A DNA stretch of 64,000 nucleotides from Sphingomonas palmae (GCF_900109565.1 NZ_FNZZ01000008.1:1-64000), one strand, 5' to 3'. Numbered from the stretch's first letter, positions 26,801-35,836 are shown. Numbers and translations: made by a program. Notes: generated from the letters alone by a model not told the origin.

Positions 26801-29295
26801 CCGGTCGACTTGACCGAACCGCTGCCCGATACGCTCACGTCGCCGTAGCCGATCGCGATAATCCCGCCGCTGTTCGCGCCCGTCGTCGTGATCGTGCCGC
26901 TGTTGGCAACCGCGGCACTGCCGTTCACGCCGAACGCGTAGATGCCGGGCGAGGCGAACCCGGCCGTCGACACATTGCCCGTGGCGGTGACGCTGACGTT
27001 GCTGCCGAGCGCCGCGACTGCGGGTGCGTTGTCGCCCTGTGTCGACACGTTGTTGACGTTGATCGCCACGTCGCCGCCCGTCACCGCGAGCACGCCGACG
27101 CCGCCCAGACCCTGTGTCGAGACGAGGCCGGTCGCGTTGACCGCGATGTTGCCGGTATTGCTCGTCACGCTGATCGCGGTCGGGCTGGTGTACGCGTCGC
27201 CGGTGCCGGTGGTGCTGACCGAACCGACGTTGATCGTCGTATCGGCGGTGTAGCTGGCGGACAGGATGCCGATACCGTTCGTGCCGTTGTTGACGACACT
27301 GCTGGCGTTGATGTTGACGACGCCGTCGTTGCTCGAGAAGGCGTTGATGCCGACCGAATAGTCGCCGTTCACCACGACCGAGCCAACCGTCACGTTCAGG
27401 TCGGCGGGGAGCGGGCCGGTGCCGTTTTGGAACGTCGCCACCTCGATCGCGCTCGCGACCTGGCCGTTCGTAGTGACGTTGCCGAGGTTGAGCGTGACGT
27501 CGCCCGAACCCTGTGCGGCGATCCCGCGCGAGTAATTGCCCACCGTCGTGACCGAATTGGCCGACACGTTGATCGCGCCTTCATTGGCATAGGCCAGGAT
27601 GCCGCTCGCCGAAGGGCCATTGGTCGCGATCGTGCCCGACCCGCTGATCGTCACCCCGTCGCTGCCGTACGCGACGATCCCGTTGCCGCCGCCGGTCGCG
27701 GTGTTGATCGCGCCGTTGTTCACGATCGTCGCGGCGCCGTCATACGCCAGCGCGCGCACTGCGGTGGAGCCGAAGTCGTTGGTGCTGACCGTGCCGTTGA
27801 CGGTGACGTCGGCCGAGCTGCCGACCGCGACGACCGCGTTCGACAGGAAGCCGTCTGTCGACACGTTGTTGACCGTGACGCTCGCGTTGCCTGCCCCGTT
27901 CGCGAGCGCGTAGACACCGGTCGCGTAATCGCCCGTCGTCGTCACCGTGCCGGTCGACGCGATTGACACGTTTCCGCCGTTCGACACGCCGATGACGCCA
28001 AAGGCATTGTCGCCCGCGGTCGACACGTCGCCGACGTTGATGTCGACATTGCCGGCGTTGGCGGTCGCGAACACACCGTCCGAGCCCGCACCGGTCGTCG
28101 TGATCGTGCTTGCGTTGACGGTCACGTTGCCGGTGCCGAATGCGCCGGTCGAGATGCCGGTGGCATTGTCGCCGCTCGTCGCGATCGTGCCGGCAGTCAC
28201 GCTCGCCGAACCGTCACCGTACGCACGAACGAGCGCAGCCGTCGCATCCTGCCCGGTGGTGGTGATCGTGCCCGCATTCAGCGTCGCACCGCCCGCACCG
28301 GTGCCGAACATGATCGCGCCGTAGCCGTAGTCGCCGGTCGTCGCGATGTTGCCGACGTTGAGCGTCGCGGTTCCACCCTGCACCTGCGCGCCGAAGGAGG
28401 CATAGCCGCTGGTCGCGATCGTATCGACGGTCGCATCGACCGCGCCCGTCGTGCCGAACGACACTGCGCGCAGACCGGTCGAGTAATCGGCCGCGGTCGA
28501 CACCTCGCCCGCATCAACCGTGATCGTGCCGCCTACTGCGGTCAGGTCGAGCGCGTTGGAGCCGTAATTATAGAAGCTGCCCCCGCTCGTCGTCACGCGG
28601 TCGACCGCGACGTTCAGCGCACCCTGCCCGACATAAGCGTTGATGCCACCGGTGTAGAAACCGATGGCGTCGACCGTCCCCGCGTTGATCGTCACGTCAC
28701 CGGCGTAGGAATTGGCGCTGATCCCCAGCGTGCCGTTCCCCGTCACTGCGATGCTGCCCGCGTTGATCGTGATGTCGCCTGCGTAGGAATTGGCGTTGAT
28801 GCCACCGCTCGCCCGGCCGGTCGCGGTCAGGCTCTGCGTGTTGATCGTGATGTCGCCCAGATTGGTGCTGGCGAGCACGCCGGTCGATCCCGTCCCGGTC
28901 ACGCCGATGCTGGTGCCAGTGGCCGAGTTGAGCGTGACGCTGCCGTCGTTGAACCCGATCAGCGCGACGCCAGCACCATTGGCGCGCCGGATCGCCACGC
29001 CGGAATCGAGGTTGACGGTCAGGTCGAACACCGGTGCGGTCGGGTCTAGGCCCGGATCTCGCGTCGGGTCGGCCGCGGGCGTCGTGTACTCGATACCGTT
29101 CGGGAACGGGTTGCCGGTCGGGGTGCAGGTGACATTGCCCTGCTGCGCGCGCCCGCACTCGTCGGCCGCGTGCGCGACACCGGGAGCGAGCAGTCCGGCG
29201 GCAAGGCTGGTGACCGCGGTGGAAAGCAGCAGCTTGCGAACCCGCCGCGTAGACGACAGCGACACCTCGCCCGTCCGCATCGACACACCAACCAT
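23875..29295 (-). CDS. Giant autotransporter with repetitive Gly/Thr/Asn passenger
   Basis: An 1806-residue type V secreted protein. A long signal peptide (RKLLLSTAVTSLAAGLLAPG then VAHA) is followed by a Cys pair region and about 1350 residues of imperfect repeats. Each repeat is about 18-24 residues of the pattern xGNxxVxxxxVxTxGxxSxGIxA, which folds as a parallel beta helix. The last 290 residues are an autotransporter barrel (SGRLWLQALGEVNTRKDRRD onward) ending in RVGLRVRF with terminal Phe. The start at 29295 follows a run of six G. It probably forms a surface adhesin or biofilm fibre. The repetitive coding sequence also opens a long meaningless frame on the opposite strand. Confidence 0.92.
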   Translation of the reverse strand: MVGVSMRTGEVSLSSTRRVRKLLLSTAVTSLAAGLLAPGVAHAADECGRAQQGNVTCTPTGNPFPNGIEYTTPAADPTRDPGLDPTAPVFDLTVNLDSGVAIRRANGAGVALIGFNDGSVTLNSATGTSIGVTGTGSTGVLASTNLGDITINTQSLTATGRASGGINANSYAGDITINAGSIAVTGNGTLGISANSYAGDVTINAGTVDAIGFYTGGINAYVGQGALNVAVDRVTTSGGSFYNYGSNALDLTAVGGTITVDAGEVSTAADYSTGLRAVSFGTTGAVDATVDTIATSGYASFGAQVQGGTATLNVGNIATTGDYGYGAIMFGTGAGGATLNAGTITTTGQDATAALVRAYGDGSASVTAGTIATSGDNATGISTGAFGTGNVTVNASTITTTGAGSDGVFATANAGNVDINVGDVSTAGDNAFGVIGVSNGGNVSIASTGTVTTTGDYATGVYALANGAGNASVTVNNVSTDGFLSNAVVAVGSSADVTVNGTVSTNDFGSTAVRALAYDGAATIVNNGAINTATGGGNGIVAYGSDGVTISGSGTIATNGPSASGILAYANEGAINVSANSVTTVGNYSRGIAAQGSGDVTLNLGNVTTNGQVASAIEVATFQNGTGPLPADLNVTVGSVVVNGDYSVGINAFSSNDGVVNINASSVVNNGTNGIGILSASYTADTTINVGSVSTTGTGDAYTSPTAISVTSNTGNIAVNATGLVSTQGLGGVGVLAVTGGDVAINVNNVSTQGDNAPAVAALGSNVSVTATGNVSTAGFASPGIYAFGVNGSAAVANSGTITTTGANSGGIIAIGYGDVSVSGSGSVKSTGVGVDAYSYTGNISVGQGAIVTTGDGADGIRAATLNGLGTAGNIAINIGTITTSGNAADGIDARALGGGTINITHGAISTSGAGSFGVSALGLDDISVSGGSITTTGENAAGVYAVSFFGNASVANTGTITTAGEYSPGALAASYGGNATVNVNAVSTKGYSSDGAFAIAFYGDAAATVNTVSTAGDNSIGVRVQAYNDASATVNRSVSTSGAYSDAVAVTSLYGTASVVNNGAITTSGIEANGIDANSSYGGIAISGTGTVSTSGDFSTAIAARAISAPITISTGAITTTGAGSAGIDAYGGGGVTINATNVTTSGRDAQGIAAGGGGTVTVNVNQLRTSGSDANGINAASFGGDVIINAGSVRVSGANSTAIRALGFGGGVDVRTTGAVVSDSGVGIRMLAGGVGGGGNIGLGNPALDGIARLTVAQGSSVSGGTDAVVIESVRGAVVNNAGTITGGTGYALRVTGAAATITNTGDLNGRLLLTDGNDTLTNSGRLTLAGISDFGAGTDTLTNSGTIRLARATTPQSASVTNLETLNNSGTIDLRNGVAGDRLTFANTAYTGSGNATLGLDVAFGTNTATADQLIVGSASGSTAITLNTIGTPTLFAPVTLVDVATGSNPQAFSLTGGVNDSGLVAYGLNYATDTSAYQLVSAPGTAVYRQAQLGEVLTTLWNRSADAVSARFAANRDTASAIEAAGGSGRLWLQALGEVNTRKDRRDFNLGALSQSNVNLGYKQDAFGMQVGLDLVDRSASGGAIAGLTAGYLNSTTRFSAGLGDRFDVDAFNVGVYAGVRGGPLFVNGLAKYDFYNVNRRSYIAGLSNDDNAHAWGGKLEAGLRFGSTGFFAEPLVSVAYSRTSLDDFAVGPNSFDYDRFEGLRGKAGLRVGGQTEMSGSTLAFYAAGAAVKEFEGRDGLRFTSGGQTVTVTGDRLNTFGQGTLGVNVTMPSGISGFIEGHGEFGKEYRGGGGRVGLRVRF

Positions 29296-29459
29296 AATGA
29301 CCCCCCGGTTTTACCTATTTGGATGGGGGTCTAACGACCGCGTCAATTGGGTCAACCATGCTTACATTGTCGGAGTGTAACATTTCTTACACATGCGGCC
29401 ATTTTAAGCATCACCGTACAATTGGGAGCGCCGCTGCCGTCAAATTGCCGCGTCTCCGT

Positions 29460-30653
29460 TCAGGCGGCGAGCGCGTAGCGACGGCAATGTTCGAGGTAGC
29501 CGGCCTCGTGGCTACCCGCGAGCGACACCACGCTCTCCCACAACCACGACGGCGCATCGATCTGCCCGCGGCGATCGGCCTCCAGCACGCCCAGCCACTC
29601 CGCCCGCGCGTTCGCGTCCAGCTGGCGACCGTGCGCCTTGCCGATCACGAACGCGAGGTAGCGCGCAGCCTTGATTGCCTCGCCGTGGCTGAACTGGTCG
29701 ACTTCCAGCTTCAGATCCTGCGGGGCGAGTTCGCGAATGAACAGCGAGCGCCCCTGCATTCGCACCGGCAGCATGCGCGCGCCCAGATGCGGCGACATCG
29801 CGCGCGCAGCAGCCGTCACCCGCTCGGCATGGTCCGCCGGCATCGCCGCGCGGTCGACGATCGGCGCGATCGGCTCGACCGCTTCCTTCAGGTCGATCAG
29901 CGCATAGTTGGAGCGGCGCCTGGTATGGTCGAGCGCGACGATCACCGCGTAGCGCAGGAGCCCGAGCGAGCTGCACCCCTTCATCCAATATGCCGCATCG
30001 ACGAAGCGGACGCGGCGACGCTTGTTCTTCGGGTCGAGCGACAGGATCAGGTCGCATACCGCCGGCTCGGCGAACACGTGTTCGAGCGCGTCGCGCTCGT
30101 CGGCCGCGAGCGCCCAGAACTTCTTGCCCAGCGGCAGCTTGGGGTCGACCGCCTCCAGCCGCTCCTTGGCCAGATGCTTCCAGCGCCGCTTGACCGCGGT
30201 GCGCTTGACGCTGCGCACCACCTCGGGCTCGACACCCGCGTCACCGCTGACCGGATCGGCGATCGCAGCGGCATAGCCCTCCACCATCTCCTCGATCATC
30301 CGCGCGGTCGTGACGCCCGGCAGGTCGGACCCGCGCGCCGCAGTCGCGAGCGAAAGCCCCAGGCGAATCATGTCGTGCGCGGGGTTGCCGATCACCGCCT
30401 GATCGAGGTCGCGGATCTGGATCTCGACGCGTCCGTCACCCGCCGCGAGCGGGCCGAGATTGCCGAGATGCGCGTCGCCGCAGATCCAGATTGCAGGGCC
30501 CTGCGGCACACGCGCCGCGACTGGTGACGCATCCAGCCACTCGTAGAACTTCGCCGTATTGCCCCGCACGTAAGCGTGGGCGGAGCGGGCCATCTTGCGG
30601 GTACGATTGTGTTCGAGAATGATGTGTCGGTCGGAACGGCTCGGCATGGGCAT
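29460..30653 (-). CDS. DUF2252 family protein
   Basis: A protein of about 397 residues with the features of DUF2252: HAYVRGNTAKFYEWLD near the start, then ICGDAHLGNLG and IRDLDQAVIGNPAHDMIRL. These resemble the catalytic HGDxHxxN and DxD elements of aminoglycoside phosphotransferase/kinase-like folds. The ATG at 30653 lies eight bases after AAGAGG and is preferred over a GTG three codons upstream. The biochemical role is not established for the family. It is a single-gene unit between the autotransporter and the next small gene. Confidence 0.88.
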   Translation of the reverse strand: MPMPSRSDRHIILEHNRTRKMARSAHAYVRGNTAKFYEWLDASPVAARVPQGPAIWICGDAHLGNLGPLAAGDGRVEIQIRDLDQAVIGNPAHDMIRLGLSLATAARGSDLPGVTTARMIEEMVEGYAAAIADPVSGDAGVEPEVVRSVKRTAVKRRWKHLAKERLEAVDPKLPLGKKFWALAADERDALEHVFAEPAVCDLILSLDPKNKRRRVRFVDAAYWMKGCSSLGLLRYAVIVALDHTRRRSNYALIDLKEAVEPIAPIVDRAAMPADHAERVTAAARAMSPHLGARMLPVRMQGRSLFIRELAPQDLKLEVDQFSHGEAIKAARYLAFVIGKAHGRQLDANARAEWLGVLEADRRGQIDAPSWLWESVVSLAGSHEAGYLEHCRRYALAA

Positions 30654-30831
30654 CAATGTCACCTCTTGAGGTGCATCAACGCGCGCCCGACCGGCTTGTA
30701 TCAGTTTGTTTCGGAATGGCCTGATGTGGAGCTAGCGGTCGTTGGTGGGGATGGCTGAGATCGTCGTCTATCCCACGCTACCGGTCGCATGGTTTGCATC
30801 GTCACGGCTCCACCAGTCCGCAACTAGGTGA

Positions 30832-31212
30832 TCAGCGCACGCTGCGTCCCCAAGGGACCAAGCCTTGCCGCTCAACTTCCGCAGTCACCATCCGCAGGGT
30901 CTGTGGCGACACCAGCCCGCGCAACAGCAACAACATTTCAAGATGCACGGCGCTGGGCTGATCGTCACCCTGCGCTCTGCCAGGCACCTCAACCGGTCGA
31001 TCGGCCACGAGGCGACTTAATCTCTCGACGTCGTCCCCAAGCTCGATCAACGAAGCACGGATGCTGGCAAGCTCCTCATCCGCCTTGTCGGCGCGCTCCA
31101 AACGCTCACGAATAACGGTCGCCATGCCAACGCCCTTGCCCTCCGCCTCGGCAGCGTAAACCAGCGCTTGGCCCTCTCTCAAACGGACCTTGATTGAGTC
31201 TGACAGAGCCAT
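30832..31212 (-). CDS. Small charged helical protein, unknown
   Basis: A 126-residue protein with a strong GGAGG Shine-Dalgarno before the ATG at 31212. Its N-terminal 75 residues are charged helix (KVRLREGQALVYAAEAEGKG, then ATVIRERLERADKADEELAS) that could be a coiled coil. The C-terminal part is a short hydrophobic helix (LEMLLLLRGLV). Its size and charge resemble small plasmid mobilization or partition accessory proteins, but I recognise no family. Confidence 0.65.
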   Translation of the reverse strand: MALSDSIKVRLREGQALVYAAEAEGKGVGMATVIRERLERADKADEELASIRASLIELGDDVERLSRLVADRPVEVPGRAQGDDQPSAVHLEMLLLLRGLVSPQTLRMVTAEVERQGLVPWGRSVR

Positions 31213-31627
31213 TGCACCTCCGACTACAGCATGGACCCTATATTGGTTCTTAAGAATGCCTAATTACAACTACTTCTCGAGAAACATGGTCCTAGCAGGG
31301 TCCATTGCTCAAATTTCTGGTTGTAGAAAGTCGGATTGTTTCAGTGCCTTAGCAGCACCGGAAGGTGCGTATGGTGTACGACCCAAAATCACAATTTTTA
31401 AAGGGTCGAGAATGAAGTTCTGACAGACCGAAAACGGGCTGACCGAGCTTTAAGGGGGTTCGAACTACCCTGATGAGCGCAGCTCAGCAGGTGAACTGCC
31501 GCACGAACGCAGATCGGACGCAAAAAGGATGCACCGAGGAGGCACTCGGGATGCAAAAGAGACGCAGATCGGACGCACAAGGGAGGCAAAATGCCGATCC
31601 AGTATGCGATGGCTGAGCGTGATCGTC
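31213..31627. other. AT-richer gene-free stretch with short repeats
   Basis: About 415 bases with no supported gene. The left part is AT-rich and probably carries the promoter of the small gene at 30832-31212. The right part holds the short repeats listed separately. Confidence 0.5.
31507..31577. repeat. Direct repeat of ACGCAGATCGGACGCA with GGATGCA copies
   Basis: The 16-mer ACGCAGATCGGACGCA occurs at 31507-31522 and 31562-31577. Two GGATGCA copies lie in between, so a GGAYGCA core occurs four times in about 70 bases. It could be an iteron-like binding array or the residue of a repeated coding sequence. Confidence 0.5.
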
Positions 31628-31999
31628 CTAGCCGGCATGAATACGTCGACGTATCTCTTGCTTGTCCCCGATAATGAGGAGGGCATCGCTGGTGAACCGC
31701 TCCAGATCCCGTCTTAAATCGACAACGATCTTCCTGAACGACGATCGCTGCGGGCCCGAAAACCCGTCACAGGTTTCCAGCGTAATCGTGCTCACCAGTG
31801 ACATGAACTGCTCGGCTTCCTCGATCAGAAAATCGACATGTGCGTCCTGACATCGGGTCATGCTGGACGGCCGGTTCAGAGCAAACCCTGACATAGCTAG
31901 GACCAACAAATTCTCGAGTTCGGTTGAGAAGGGTATGTGCTCGCGGCATCCACGTAGATCGGCGAGTAACTCGCGCATTCTGTTTTCCAGATCAGTCAC
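31628..31999 (-). CDS. Small hypothetical protein
   Basis: A protein of about 123 residues. I place the start at a GTG at 31999, because a full AAGGAGG Shine-Dalgarno lies seven bases before it; the frame runs on to 32173 but without a ribosome site. The product is helical and acidic near the start (TDLENRMRELLADLRGCREH) and contains hydrophobic helices (LLVLAMSGFAL and EEAEQFMSLVSTITLET). No signal peptide, motif or family is recognised. The gene stands alone in gene-poor DNA, so it may be part of an insertion. Confidence 0.55.
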   Translation of the reverse strand: MTDLENRMRELLADLRGCREHIPFSTELENLLVLAMSGFALNRPSSMTRCQDAHVDFLIEEAEQFMSLVSTITLETCDGFSGPQRSSFRKIVVDLRRDLERFTSDALLIIGDKQEIRRRIHAG

Positions 32000-32683
32000 C
32001 ACGATGCCTCCTTGCTGGGAATGGAGGCAAACCCGGCTGGAAAGCCGGGCGTTCGTAACCCTGCACAAGGACAAGGCGCTGCCACCTTTGGGCCAGGCCT
32101 TGGACATGCGTGACAGCCGCCCGGCCGAATAGCTCGACCGGACCTTGTGAATGTCGGGGTTACGACGCCCCACGGCCGGGATTTACCGAACCGCGCAGGC
32201 ATGGTTGCAGAAGGCCGTTAGGGAGACAAGCCGCTGTTGCTCGTCATTCAAAGGGTTTGATGGCCGTTGGCAACGCAGCAGCTTCGCACGTCCATTGGTC
32301 GGTAACTCGCTCGCTTATGAAGCAGTGCAAAGTTGGACGCTGAAAAGCGCGGTCGCTTCGAGAGCAACAATTGCGAGTAAGATATTTCGGATGCGAAGCT
32401 GACGGCGCACCCCCGTCGCTGCCGCTTTTACGGAACGTCCGTGTCCATCCAGCCTTCCCGGATGCATTGCGCTCATAGCTGTCCTTACCGTAATTCTGCG
32501 GCACGGCGAAATAGACCTATTTAGCCGATCAGCAGGTCATCATGGCCGCTCGCGTCGATGCACGAACAGCTACATCCTGTTGACCATCGAGCGAAGTGTT
32601 CGGCATTTTAGCTTACTGATTGATTATCTGAATCAGTCCGTTTTCCGCTTTCGTTCTACTCGGCGCCGCCTCATAGAATCGTC
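32000..32683. other. Gene-free stretch before the HNH gene
   Basis: About 680 bases with only short frames lacking ribosome sites or family features. Base composition drops toward the right end. Nothing further can be supported. Confidence 0.5.
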
Positions 32684-33136
32684 ATGCCGATCGCGCGTGA
32701 GCATCGCTGGTTATACCCGATCGATTGGCGCGAACTGTCCGCGTTCATCCGCTTCACGCGCGCGAAAGGGCGATGCGAGCATTGTCGGCGTCCGCATGGG
32801 CGCGACGTGCTGCATCTCGGCGACGGCATGTGGTGGGACGAGGACGCCTTGCGCTGGCGTGACGGGCGCGGGCGGGCAGTGTGTGCGCTCGGCAGTCCGG
32901 CCGAACTGGCGCGCGCGCAGCCGGGCTTCGCGGCGATCGGCGCGCCGGCGATGCTGAGCGTCACGCGCGTGGTCCTCGCCAGCGCGCATCTGAACCACGA
33001 TCCAGGCGACAACCGCGCGCGCAATCTCGCAGCATTGTGCCAGCGCTGCCACATGCGCCACGATGCGGGTGAGCATCGCCGACGTCGTTGGCTCAAGGCA
33101 TTCCGCACGCGCGCGATTAGTGACCTATTCGCCTGA
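32684..33136 (+). CDS. HNH endonuclease-like protein
   Basis: A 150-residue protein with a zinc-binding HNH arrangement: a CEHC pair at residues 31-34, the strand-loop VTRVVLASAHLNHDPGDNRA with the catalytic-type His-Asn-His region, and CQRCHMRHD near the C-terminus. The N-terminal WLYPIDWRELSAFIRF is typical of a group of chromosomal sphingomonad HNH proteins. It should be a small DNA-binding nuclease. No restriction or phage partner gene is adjacent, and the biological role is unknown. The start lacks a clear Shine-Dalgarno. Confidence 0.85.
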   Translation: MPIAREHRWLYPIDWRELSAFIRFTRAKGRCEHCRRPHGRDVLHLGDGMWWDEDALRWRDGRGRAVCALGSPAELARAQPGFAAIGAPAMLSVTRVVLASAHLNHDPGDNRARNLAALCQRCHMRHDAGEHRRRRWLKAFRTRAISDLFA

Positions 33137-33221
33137 CCGAGACGCCATAGCTTTGTAACAGCTGGATCGTTACGGCTGTGTTGCCGTGTTGGTGGCGGCA
33201 CGCGTTTGGGAGAAGTTGCTA

Positions 33222-34265
33222 GTGTCAGCAATCGTGCCGGTGATCCTGTCCGGCGGATCGGGAACGCGTTTGTGGCCGATGTCGCGGCCGGAGCGACCCA
33301 AGCAGTTCCTGGCGCTGACCGCGGCCGAGACGATGCTGCAATTGACTGCGGCCCGCGCGCATGGCGACGCGTTTGCCGCGCCGATTGTCGTTGCGAATGC
33401 GGCGCATGCCGATCAGGTCGAGAGGCAACTGGCCGAGATCACCGCCTCGCCGCAGGCGATCATCCTGGAGCCCGCCGGCCGCAACACCGCGCCCGCGATC
33501 GCGCTGGCCGCGCTTGAAGCTAACGGCAAGGCGCCGCTGCTGGTGATGCCGTCCGACCACGTGATCGCCGATCCGGACGCGTTTCACGCCGCGATCCATG
33601 CCGCGCTGCCGCTGGTCGAGGATGGCTGGATGGTCACCTTCGGGATCACGCCAGACGCACCCGAAACGGGCTACGGCTACATCAAGGTGGGTGACGAGGT
33701 CGTGGCAGGCGTCCACCGGGTCGCGCGTTTCGTCGAGAAGCCACAGCGTGAGGCGGCAGAAGCGATGATCGCGAGCGGCGACCATGCCTGGAACGGCGGC
33801 ATCTTCCTGTTCTGCGCCGACGCATACCTCAAGGCACTGGAGCAGTTCCGCCCCGACATCCTCGCAGCAGCCAAGGCGTCGCTTGAGGGAGCCCAGCGCG
33901 ATGGTGTGCGGGTGCACCCCGACAAGGCGGCGTTCGAGGCCTCGCCATCCGACTCGATCGACTATGCGGTGATGGAGAAGGCCGAGCGCGTCGCGGTGGT
34001 ACCGGTCGCGATGGGCTGGAGCGATGTCGGCAGCTGGGACGCACTTCATGCCATCGCCGACAACGACGAGCACGGCAATGTCGTGAACGGCGACGCAATC
34101 GTGCTCGACAGCCGCAACTGCCTGGTGCGCAGCGATGGCGCCCGGATCGCGATGGTGGGTGTCGAGGACCTGATCGTCGTCGCGAGTGGCAACGACATCC
34201 TGATCCTGCCGCGCGGCCGCAGCCAGGACGTCAAGCTGCTGCAGGAAGAGATGAAGCGGAAATAA
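33222..34265 (+). CDS. manC: Mannose-1-phosphate guanylyltransferase
   Basis: A nucleotidyltransferase of about 347 residues that makes GDP-mannose from GTP and mannose-1-phosphate in the cytoplasm. It has the N-terminal signature ILSGGSGTRLWPMSRPERPK, the metal-binding region LLVMPSDHVIAD, the substrate loop FVEKPQ and the IEKAERVAV-like sugar-binding segment (YAVMEKAERV). The length is that of the single-domain enzyme without the C-terminal isomerase half of AlgA/ManC fusions. The GTG at 33222 has GGGAG nine bases upstream and replaces a longer unsupported frame. It supplies a precursor for surface polysaccharide together with the sugar transferase and galU/rml genes elsewhere in the window. 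Confidence 0.93.
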   Translation: MSAIVPVILSGGSGTRLWPMSRPERPKQFLALTAAETMLQLTAARAHGDAFAAPIVVANAAHADQVERQLAEITASPQAIILEPAGRNTAPAIALAALEANGKAPLLVMPSDHVIADPDAFHAAIHAALPLVEDGWMVTFGITPDAPETGYGYIKVGDEVVAGVHRVARFVEKPQREAAEAMIASGDHAWNGGIFLFCADAYLKALEQFRPDILAAAKASLEGAQRDGVRVHPDKAAFEASPSDSIDYAVMEKAERVAVVPVAMGWSDVGSWDALHAIADNDEHGNVVNGDAIVLDSRNCLVRSDGARIAMVGVEDLIVVASGNDILILPRGRSQDVKLLQEEMKRK

Positions 34266-34272
34266 TACGACC

Positions 34273-34307
34273 CGGCGTGGCTGCGGCTCAGTGCATCAGC
34301 CACGCCG
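34273..34307 (+). terminator. Hairpin after manC
   Basis: CGGCGTGGCT at 34273-34282 pairs perfectly with AGCCACGCCG at 34298-34307 around a 15-base loop, seven bases after the manC stop. No T-run follows, so termination is likely but not certain. Confidence 0.5.
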
Positions 34308-34460
34308 AATGCACCGTCAGCCTGTGATTTTTGATGTCTTAACCAATCTACTTCCGCGTTCCTTCTGTGGTTTTGTGATCTTTTGATCTAGGTACTTAGT
34401 TTCAGCACCTGGCGGGTTGGGTTGAAGATGAACCGGTCTGGTTCTGACTACCAGATCTTA

Positions 34461-35293
34461 GGGTCAGAACCCATTGATGTGAGCGTCGCGATCTGATTCA
34501 GGCTCCGCGAGGAGGCCGGGGATGAGCGACCTGTTTTGGCTGACGGACGAGCAGATCGAGCGGCTGCGGCCGTTCTTTCCGAAGAGCCATGGCAAGCCGC
34601 GTGTGGATGACTGGCGGGTGCTGAGCGGCATCGTCTTCGTCAATCGAAACGGGCTGCGCTGGCGAGATGCGCCCAGCGCCTATGGCCCTCACAAGACCCT
34701 GTATAACCGGTGGAAGCGCTGGGGCGAGCGAGGCGTATTCACGCGTATGATGGAGGGGCTGGCGGCGGTCGATGCGGAGCCAAAGACGGTCATGATTGAC
34801 GCGACCTACCTCAAGGCGCACCGCACGGCATCGAGCCTGCGGGTAAAAAAGGGAACCTCGGCCGCCTGATCGGTCGGACCAAAGGAGGCATGAACACCAA
34901 ACTTCATGCCTTGGCCGATGCGAACGGTCGCCCGTTGAGCTTCTTCATGACGGCCGGGCAGGTCAGCGATTACACCGGCGCGGCTGCGCTGCTCGACGAT
35001 ATGCCCAAGGCGCAGTGGCTGCTCGGCGACCGGGGCTATGACGCCGACTGGTTCAGGGACGCCCTGCAAGCAAAGGGCATCCAGCCCTGCATCCCGGGTC
35101 GGCGATCACGCAACGAGCCGGTCAGATACGATAAGCGCCGCTACCGGCGCCGCAGCCGCATCGAGATCATGTTCGGCCGCCTCAAGGATTGGCGCCGCGT
35201 TGCCACCCGCTACGACCGCCCCACCGCCTTCTTCTCCGCCGTCGCCCTCGCTGCCACCGTCATCTTCTGGCTGTGATCAACGAGTCCTGACCC
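34461..35293 (+). mobile_element. Complete IS5-family insertion sequence (IS427-like group)
   Basis: An 833-base element. The left end GGGTCAGAACCCATTGATG and the complement of the right end GGGTCAGGACTCGTTGATC are inverted repeats with three mismatches over 19 bases. Both ends are flanked by TA (34459-34460 and 35294-35295), consistent with a 2-bp target duplication. It encodes one transposase in two overlapping frames. Size, ends and target fit the IS427 group of IS5. The element appears intact and potentially active. It sits between manC and an FkbM methyltransferase. Confidence 0.93.
34522..35276 (+). CDS. IS5-family DDE transposase made by programmed -1 frameshift
   Basis: Two frames together encode one transposase. 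The first (34522-34869) starts MSDLFWLTDEQIERLRPFF and carries the N-terminal helix-turn-helix and the first catalytic Asp in TVMIDATYLKAHR. Near its end, a slippery A6G run (34846-34852) precedes GGAACC. A -1 slip there continues as KKGNLGRLIGRTKGGMNTKL into the second frame (to 35276). The second frame supplies the second Asp in LLGDRGYDADWF and the Glu of the C-terminal RRRSRIEIMFGRLKDWRR. Without the shift the first frame stops at 34869. The frameshift mechanism is standard for this IS group. Confidence 0.9.
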
Positions 35294-35606
35294 TAGCCTC
35301 CTCAGCTCACCAGCGCCATCGCGACCGTGGCCCAAAAAGCTAGGCACCCTGCTGATGCAAAAAACATTCCAACAAAGGCGTATCGCCCCTTCTCTGCGCT
35401 CTCCATGGTAAGGAAGTTAACGTCGCTTTGCACGACGGCAAGTCACCAAATAGTATAAAAAGATCATTGCGCGCTGATCTGGTGTCTGTAGGCGTCAGCA
35501 AAATCGGCAAGGCGGTGAGGCGATATTCTGCTACGCCGACGCGAGCTGCCTCATCGTGCCTTTTGCTACGGCCCGGCTCGCCGGCCCACGTAATTGGGGG
35601 CACAAG

Positions 35607-35816
35607 ATGTGGTGGATTGAACTTGGGGCGATCTTAGTTGGTGCGGTGTTGGCGCTTCAGCCAATCGGCTTTATAGGCACGCTTGCCTTCACGTACGCAC
35701 GGGAGTGGCGTCCACTTGCGACAACGACGCGTGTGATAGCTGTTAGTCGCAAGCATGCTCGTCGATGCGCCGCACGCCAAAGGCGTGTACAGCAGCACCA
35801 ACTTGCGCGAGCATGA
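35607..35816 (+). CDS. Possible small membrane protein
   Basis: A possible 69-residue protein starting at an ATG six bases after GGGGG. Residues 1-30 form one hydrophobic span (MWWIELGAILVGAVLALQPI). The basic, Arg/Gln-rich tail looks like out-of-frame translation, so the gene may be truncated. The surrounding 35296-35606 shows no gene. Confidence 0.3.
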   Translation: MWWIELGAILVGAVLALQPIGFIGTLAFTYAREWRPLATTTRVIAVSRKHARRCAARQRRVQQHQLARA

Positions 35817-35836
35817 CCGCCGGTGCGTGCTTCTCG

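Noticed and set aside
25516..27966. 816-residue plus-strand open frame inside the autotransporter gene
   Set aside because: It is antisense to a highly repetitive GC-rich coding region. Its product is Arg/Asp/His low complexity without domains, so it is a shadow frame.
33186..33221. Extended N-terminus for manC
   Set aside because: The twelve extra codons lack a ribosome site and precede the conserved family start; GTG 33222 has GGGAG at good spacing.
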